Origin: an uncultured Gammaproteobacteria bacterium
GTDB lineage: Bacteria > Pseudomonadota > Gammaproteobacteria > Arenicellales > JAANXG01
Length of the DNA stretch: 64,000 nt
Direction of reading: 5' to 3'
NCBI GenBank assembly: GCA_947258495.1
Contig: CAMYIN010000097.1
Coordinates: forward strand, 31,363 to 95,362
Each line of letters begins with the position of its first letter. The first letter of the stretch is position 1. Below are positions 58,707-64,000 of the stretch, one piece after another. The notes under the pieces were generated by a model. The model made no database searches and was not told the origin of the DNA. It was given only the letters and a program-made list of their open reading frames with translations. Position numbers and translations under genes: made by a program.

Positions 58707-61298
58707 TCAAGTGCCCCGCTCCCGCCGGTCGCCGCCCTGGACCTCGTTTCCGTCGCCCTCCGCTCCGCTGTCCGCCGGGCGGCGAATGCGGGTGATCTTT
58801 TCGCGTTCAGCGGACAACGCCGCCGAGGTTCCGGTCTGCGCCCAGTCGGCGGCGTTTCCGATATCGCGGATGTGAACATCCCGTTGCGGAAAGGGAATTT
58901 CAATGCCTGCGGCGTCAAACGTCTTTTTGATGGCGAAGCGCATTTCGCTGGCGATGCGCAGACGTTGATCTATGTCGCGTATGTAAAATCGCAACTCGAA
59001 GTCCAAAGAGCTGTTCCCGAAGTCCTTAAAGATCACATGAGGCGCGGGTTTGCGCATTACATCGGCATGTTCGTCCGCGCATTCGAGCAGCAGGTCGCGT
59101 ACCTGTTCCGGATTGGATCCGTAGGAAACCCCGACGGCGATAACTACGCGCCCCACGGAGTTGCGATGCATCCAGTTCATGACTTCCGCTGTCACCAGGT
59201 TGCTGTTCGGGACGATCAAGGATGCGTTGTCGAAGGTCTGGATTTCCGTGGCGATAACGTTAATCCGCTTGACGTAACCCTCGTTGCCGCCGACTACGAT
59301 CCAGTCGCCGGCTTTGATCGGTCGTTGAATGAGCAAAATCAGCCCCGACACGAAATTATTGACCGCATGCTGTAGACCGAAACCTATACCGACCGACAAC
59401 GCACCGAAGATAATTGCGAGTTCGCTGAGGTTCAGCCCGAGCATGGAGAAAGTGATCAGCGCGGCCAGCACGATACCGACATAACCGACGCCCGACGTCA
59501 GCGCATCGCGTACGCCGATGTCCAGATTCGTTTGTACTAGAACGCGGCTCGACAACAGGCGCTGAATCATGCGGACGCCGATAAGCAGTAGCACGAAGAC
59601 GAGAACGGCGATGCCGATGTTGATCAGGGAGAACTCGAAACTGCCGAGCTTGGTACCGTAGATCAGGTTTGTGAATCTCGGTTTCAATTCCGCCCACGAC
59701 ATTCCCCAAATCAATAGCGACAGCACCAGTATCGACAAAACCAGCAGCGTGTCGGCGAACAGACCGATCCAAAACACCAGGCGTGCACTGCCGGTGTCGT
59801 CGAGCGCCACACGTCTACGTACCCATGAACCAAACGCGTTGCTGTCCGACGTCGCTTCGCGTATCCCCATCGATACGATTCCATGGATCAGCCAGGCGAT
59901 TGCGAGCAGTGCGAGCGTCCAAAATATGCGTTTCGTGACGAACAGGCCGAAATTGAGATAGCCGATGACGCCGACCACCATGCCGACGATCAAGCCCAGC
60001 CGGGCGAGATTGAAGATTGTTCGGAAGATCAACCCTGGAGGCCGCTCGGGGTTCGACTCGTCGCGCGTATCGACGAAACGCCAGTTGCCCGGACGCAGCA
60101 GTTTCAGCAGCAGCACGCCGATGACGAGCAACGCCACCGTGGAGACGACGGCGGACAGTTCATTCGGCGCCTGCGCTTCGGATAAGCGGCTGACGAGCAG
60201 CGGTTCGCGTATGTCGATGCCGCTGATTGCCATGATCACATGCACCAACAGCCCGGTTCCGGCGAGTATTCGCAGGCTGCGGTCGAGCCTTACCGCCGCT
60301 TTGTCGGTGAATTGCGTGATACGCCAGCGCGATTGGTGCGGGGCGAGGGTAACCGCGGATAATCCGGTGATGATCACGAACTGCAGCGCCGCCACCGTAA
60401 GTCTGTCGGTGATGGTTCGAAAGTCGTGATCCAGCGCGATCACGGACAATGCGATGACCCTCAGCAGCAGGATCGCGACCACCGGAAGAACGATGCGCGC
60501 GGCGCTCTCCATGAAGGTGGCGACGAACTTCTGGTGCGACGTGGGAGCGTCGATGCCGGGTTTGCGTCCGTATCGATCGAGAATCCAATAGCGACCGATC
60601 CACCAGGCGCTGAAAGTGACGACCAGCACCAGGATCAATATCGTGAAGCGGGCGCTGCGGTCCTGCGCAAAGTCTTTCTGCGACCACCACTCCGACGCCG
60701 AACGCGAGAGATCGTCGAGACGTTGCGGAGTCTGCCCCATCGCTTGCGCTAGGATCGTCGGGGAAAAAGCGGAAGGTGAGCGCTGGCTGAGGACACGCGC
60801 GACGGTCCCGTATTCGACTTCGGCGACCCGCTGCAGCAGGTCGTTGACACGCGCCAGCACGACGTTGCTCTGCTTGATCTGACTGTCGAAGCGGGCCAGC
60901 TCGTGGTTGATGGCGGCTCGCCGCGCGGCAACGTCGTCGGCTTCCGGCGGCGCGCCCTCGCCGGGCGCCGGGCCCAAGGCGTTCAGCAGCTTCTGCTGCC
61001 GGCCGTACTCGAGCCTGGCCCGATCGCGCAGTTCCAGCGCCGACTCCCGCACCACCTGGATGCTTTCCAGCAGCAGACGGATTTCCTGCCTGCCGAGACT
61101 CGGCTGGCGAAGGATGCGTTCACCGGACTCGAGGGTGGCGTTCCAACGGTTGAGCAGGTCCTCAAAAGAGGAGTCGGGACTCGTGTCCGGCGCCGCCCGG
61201 GACGCCGTCGCGAAAGCCGTCGCCACCCACAGGAGACAGCACAAGAGGTATCGAATCGTCGTGCGCGGGTCGTTCTTCGTCACCGGCTCGCCCATCAT
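58707..61298 (-). CDS. large MscS-family mechanosensitive ion channel
   Basis: 863 aa; multi-TM N-terminus; LSVGIGFGLQHAVNNFVSGLILLIQRPIKAGDWIVVGGNEGYVKRINVIATEIQTFDNASLIVPNSNLV. Confidence 0.93.
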   Translation of the reverse strand: MMGEPVTKNDPRTTIRYLLCCLLWVATAFATASRAAPDTSPDSSFEDLLNRWNATLESGERILRQPSLGRQEIRLLLESIQVVRESALELRDRARLEYGRQQKLLNALGPAPGEGAPPEADDVAARRAAINHELARFDSQIKQSNVVLARVNDLLQRVAEVEYGTVARVLSQRSPSAFSPTILAQAMGQTPQRLDDLSRSASEWWSQKDFAQDRSARFTILILVLVVTFSAWWIGRYWILDRYGRKPGIDAPTSHQKFVATFMESAARIVLPVVAILLLRVIALSVIALDHDFRTITDRLTVAALQFVIITGLSAVTLAPHQSRWRITQFTDKAAVRLDRSLRILAGTGLLVHVIMAISGIDIREPLLVSRLSEAQAPNELSAVVSTVALLVIGVLLLKLLRPGNWRFVDTRDESNPERPPGLIFRTIFNLARLGLIVGMVVGVIGYLNFGLFVTKRIFWTLALLAIAWLIHGIVSMGIREATSDSNAFGSWVRRRVALDDTGSARLVFWIGLFADTLLVLSILVLSLLIWGMSWAELKPRFTNLIYGTKLGSFEFSLINIGIAVLVFVLLLIGVRMIQRLLSSRVLVQTNLDIGVRDALTSGVGYVGIVLAALITFSMLGLNLSELAIIFGALSVGIGFGLQHAVNNFVSGLILLIQRPIKAGDWIVVGGNEGYVKRINVIATEIQTFDNASLIVPNSNLVTAEVMNWMHRNSVGRVVIAVGVSYGSNPEQVRDLLLECADEHADVMRKPAPHVIFKDFGNSSLDFELRFYIRDIDQRLRIASEMRFAIKKTFDAAGIEIPFPQRDVHIRDIGNAADWAQTGTSAALSAEREKITRIRRPADSGAEGDGNEVQGGDRRERGT

Positions 61299-61406
61299 GG
61301 CGTTATTTTAACCCTTCTGAACGGGAATGATCGGAGAGAGGTTGATCTGCCCGGAATGGCGTGTCAACCTTAAGAATATGGGCACGATAGGCCGGAATTA
61401 CGGGTC

Positions 61407-61877
61407 GTGAGTCTGATCGCCGAAGCGGGGGTACTCGGGAAGATTCCGATGTTCGCCAATCTGCCCTCGGCCAAGCTGAAGTTGTTGGCGTTTACCAGCG
61501 ATGCGGTCACGTTCAAAGACGGTGAGGCGCTGTTCCACGAAGGCGATCAATCGGATTGCGCCTATGTGGTCCTCGAAGGTGAGGTCGAAGTGTTGACCCA
61601 TAGCGACGGCAACGAACCGAGCTTTGTGCTTGGAGAGAACGAACTCATCGGCGAGATGGGTATCCTGAATAAGGCGCCGCGATCGGCGACGATTCGGGCG
61701 CGGGGTAACGTCCGCGTGCTTCGATTGACGGCGGAAACCCTGCTGAAACTGATATCCGAAAACTCCGAGATCGCGCTCGACATAATGCGTCTGCTGAGTG
61801 ATCGTCTGGCAAAGACGCTGCACAAGTACGAAGAAGCCCTTGCCGCGCTGAGAAAATACCAGCAGGGCGATACCTAA
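61407..61877 (+). CDS. stand-alone cyclic nucleotide-binding domain protein
   Basis: 156 aa; GEALFHEGDQSDCAYVVLEGEVEV, GENELIGEMGILNKAPRSATIRA phosphate-binding cassette-like; no DNA-binding domain. Confidence 0.9.
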   Translation: MSLIAEAGVLGKIPMFANLPSAKLKLLAFTSDAVTFKDGEALFHEGDQSDCAYVVLEGEVEVLTHSDGNEPSFVLGENELIGEMGILNKAPRSATIRARGNVRVLRLTAETLLKLISENSEIALDIMRLLSDRLAKTLHKYEEALAALRKYQQGDT

Positions 61878-61891
61878 CTGCCGGCAGGATA

Positions 61892-61923
61892 CCGGTACCG
61901 GGGAAGGGGTTTTCCCGTACCGG
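61892..61923. terminator. hairpin between convergent genes (putative bidirectional terminator)
   Basis: CCGGTACcGGGGAA-ggggt-TTTCCCGTACCGG inverted repeat in the cNMP-binding/cyclase gap. Confidence 0.5.
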
Positions 61924-61936
61924 CGCTCAGCGGCAG

Positions 61937-63286
61937 CTAAACACCCGAGTCGGCGTCGATATCCACGGTGTAGATCGTGGTGTTGGCCTTCCTTCCTCGA
62001 ACCTGCACGTCCCCGATTTTTCGAAATGGGAAGCGCGCCGGACCGGCGAGTCGGTAGGTGTTTTCCGATAACAGGATCTGGGTTCCGTATTCCTTGTTCA
62101 GCTGTTCCAATCTCGCCGCCAGGTTCACATCGTCACCCAGAACGGTATAACTCAACCTGTCCATGGTGCCCACCAGGCCACCCACAACGACGCCGGTATT
62201 GATGCCAATGCGGGAATGCAGGCTCAGTCCGGCGCCGAAGGTTCGGTCCCGCAGCACCTGTTGGATGCTGATCGCGGCGCTGACGGCTTTTGCCGCGTGC
62301 GCGGCATCGGCCTGGGGCAGGTTGAAGCTCGCGAGAATGGCGTCGCCTTGAAACTGGTTGACGACGCCGCCGAATCGTTCGATGGGTTCGACCACCGCGG
62401 TCCAGAATTCGTTGAGCGCGGTGATCAATTCGCTGGGAGACATGTTTTCGGAGATGGTCGTGAATCCCTCCACGTCCGCGAACAGGACGGTGGTCTCACG
62501 CACCTCGCCCTCCCCCGCGGTCATCACGTGGTCGGATGTCTTGACCTGGCGTGCGATCTGGTCGGGAACGAAGCGCGACAGGTCACGCGCCGCCGCGCTC
62601 TCGACGACCGACTGCACCAGCAGTCCACGGGCCCTGTAAAGGGCGATGGCAAGTATGGTCGTCACCATGAGGATGGAGATCACTTTATCGAACTCCGCGC
62701 CTAGCAACACACTGTTGGACGTCATGTATTCGATGTAATCCCGAGTCACCATGTCCCCTCTGTCGTTCGACTGGACCACGTACCACACCATCAGAAGCCA
62801 GCCCAGGGCGGCCACGATACCGGCGATGGCGACAAATCTCGCCTCAAAGCGCAACGCCCGCAGCGAGATGAATATGAAGACATAGAGCAAGGTGGGCGCC
62901 TTCAGGTAAAACGACGGCGGCTGGTCGTACTGCACGTGAAACGTCCATATCAATCCGAACAACAACGCGATGTCGACCACGACCGAGAGATAGAGCAGCC
63001 AATCGGGCATGCTTCTGTTGTGCGCCAGGACAAGGCGCATGACGGTAAATAGAAAATAGGCGCTCAAGACCCACGGGACCGGGGCGAATTCTACATCCGC
63101 GCTGAAGGTCTTTGGTGCGAGGGTGTAGAGAACGGCGAATACACTGACGACACCGAGCTGGATCCAGCCAATCAGGACCTCGCTCGTGTCCTGCTGCGTG
63201 CGAATCGCGCGAAGCACGCGCGGTGGCAGCCGCGTCTCACGGTTGCGCGCCGCGGCGGAGATAAAACTGCGTAGGTTGTCCAGCAT
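61937..63286 (-). CDS. membrane-bound class III adenylate/guanylate cyclase
   Basis: ORF opens at 63352, likely start MLDNLRSF; six hydrophobic segments, then FADVEGFTTISENM, VNQFQGDAILASF, YTVLGDDVNLAARLE. Confidence 0.9.
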   Translation of the reverse strand: MLDNLRSFISAAARNRETRLPPRVLRAIRTQQDTSEVLIGWIQLGVVSVFAVLYTLAPKTFSADVEFAPVPWVLSAYFLFTVMRLVLAHNRSMPDWLLYLSVVVDIALLFGLIWTFHVQYDQPPSFYLKAPTLLYVFIFISLRALRFEARFVAIAGIVAALGWLLMVWYVVQSNDRGDMVTRDYIEYMTSNSVLLGAEFDKVISILMVTTILAIALYRARGLLVQSVVESAAARDLSRFVPDQIARQVKTSDHVMTAGEGEVRETTVLFADVEGFTTISENMSPSELITALNEFWTAVVEPIERFGGVVNQFQGDAILASFNLPQADAAHAAKAVSAAISIQQVLRDRTFGAGLSLHSRIGINTGVVVGGLVGTMDRLSYTVLGDDVNLAARLEQLNKEYGTQILLSENTYRLAGPARFPFRKIGDVQVRGRKANTTIYTVDIDADSGV

Positions 63287-63380
63287 ATCGGTGACCCTGG
63301 CGGATTTCAGTGTAAAAACCGGTCGTCGATAGTAATAGACCGTTCGACGCAACCAAAGTTGGGCCGGATTTTCTCGCCGC

Positions 63381-63405
63381 CTCGCGCGGCCTGCCGCCGC
63401 GCGAG
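63381..63405. other. GC-rich perfect hairpin in the divergent intergenic region
   Basis: CTCGCGCGG-cctgccg-CCGCGCGAG, 9-bp stem, between divergent cyclase and glycosyltransferase genes. Confidence 0.45.
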
Positions 63406-63513
63406 CCTCCTCCGGGGGCGGGCGATGGGAGAAAAATGCGTCCGGGGGGGATGGTGCGCCGGATCAATTCGCCATGTACTATTCGCCTACAGGACAGCAC
63501 GGGGAGATCCATC

Positions 63514-64000
63514 ATGAGTGACCGACTCAATGAAGGCCGAGTACTCATCTACAGTCACGACACCTTCGGTCTCGGACACCTGCGCAGGTGCCGGGCCATC
63601 GCTCATGCGCTGGTTGAAAAATACAAGGGACTTTCGGTGCTGATTCTTTCGGGTTCACCGATAATCGGCAGTTTCGATTACCGCGCCCGCGTCGACTTCG
63701 TGCGTATTCCGGGTGTAATCAAGCTGCACAATGGCCAATATACCTCGCTCGGTCTACACATCGATCTGGAGCAGACGCTGGCGATGCGCGCCTCCATCAT
63801 TCGCCATACCGCGGAAATATTCGAACCCGATTTTTTCATCGTCGACAAAGAGCCGTTGGGACTGCGCGGCGAGATCGTTCCCACCCTGGAACGCCTGCAG
63901 GAGCAGGGAACCGTTAACATTCTGGGTCTGCGCGACGTGATGGACGAGCCGAGCCTGCTGCGCCGCGAATGGCAACGGAAACGGGCGCTGCCGGCGCTGC
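63514..64000 (+). CDS. glycosyltransferase-like protein (MurG/GT28-type fold), truncated by window end
   Basis: Manual translation MSDRLNEGRVLIYSHDTFGLGHLRRCRAIAHALVEKYKGLSVLILSGSPIIGSF...; ORF runs off the window. Confidence 0.75.
   Translation, partial: MSDRLNEGRVLIYSHDTFGLGHLRRCRAIAHALVEKYKGLSVLILSGSPIIGSFDYRARVDFVRIPGVIKLHNGQYTSLGLHIDLEQTLAMRASIIRHTAEIFEPDFFIVDKEPLGLRGEIVPTLERLQEQGTVNILGLRDVMDEPSLLRREWQRKRALPAL

Noticed and set aside
58077-59375. 432-aa plus-strand ORF spanning PEBP and MscS genes
   Set aside because: Antisense to two identified genes and crosses their intergenic gap; no recognisable motif.

Overview
This 64 kb window looks like ordinary chromosomal housekeeping DNA from a GC-rich gammaproteobacterium. 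The organism assignment is inferred from gene content and order (ubiE-ubiJ-ubiB, yicC-gmk-rpoZ-spoT-ridA-recG-ubiA, secB-gpsA-trmL). I found no convincing rRNA, tRNA, CRISPR array, prophage or intact transposase. Main blocks: PPi-dependent PFK; hemB; ubiE/ubiJ/ubiB; a SUF Fe-S operon headed by an IscR-type regulator (iscR-sufBCDS-sufT-Rieske); ctpA/envC; an ArsR regulator next to a membrane rhodanese, then secB-gpsA-trmL-hemW; a Cpx-like three-gene set; an RND efflux pair; rdgB-rph-PP2C-STPK/yicC-gmk-rpoZ-spoT-ridA-recG-ubiA; an AmmeMemoRadiSam locus; an MscS-type channel; a cNMP-binding protein convergent with a class III cyclase; and a truncated glycosyltransferase at the right edge. The best candidates for something undescribed are: (1) a secreted protein made of ten tandem 9-residue repeats (M-N-P-x-x-[YW]-x-x-[FW]) bracketed by N-x-F-D-P-x-x-W motifs, at 36449-37120; (2) the AmmeMemoRadiSam locus with a fused Memo-AMMECR1 protein; (3) a two-cysteine ArsR regulator beside a rhodanese, suggesting persulfide sensing; (4) a class III cyclase with Gln at the purine-specifying Lys position, beside a stand-alone cNMP-binding protein. 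A near-consensus Type 1 IscR site upstream of the SUF operon is a strong regulatory prediction. Assignments were made by reading the sequences; no database search was run.
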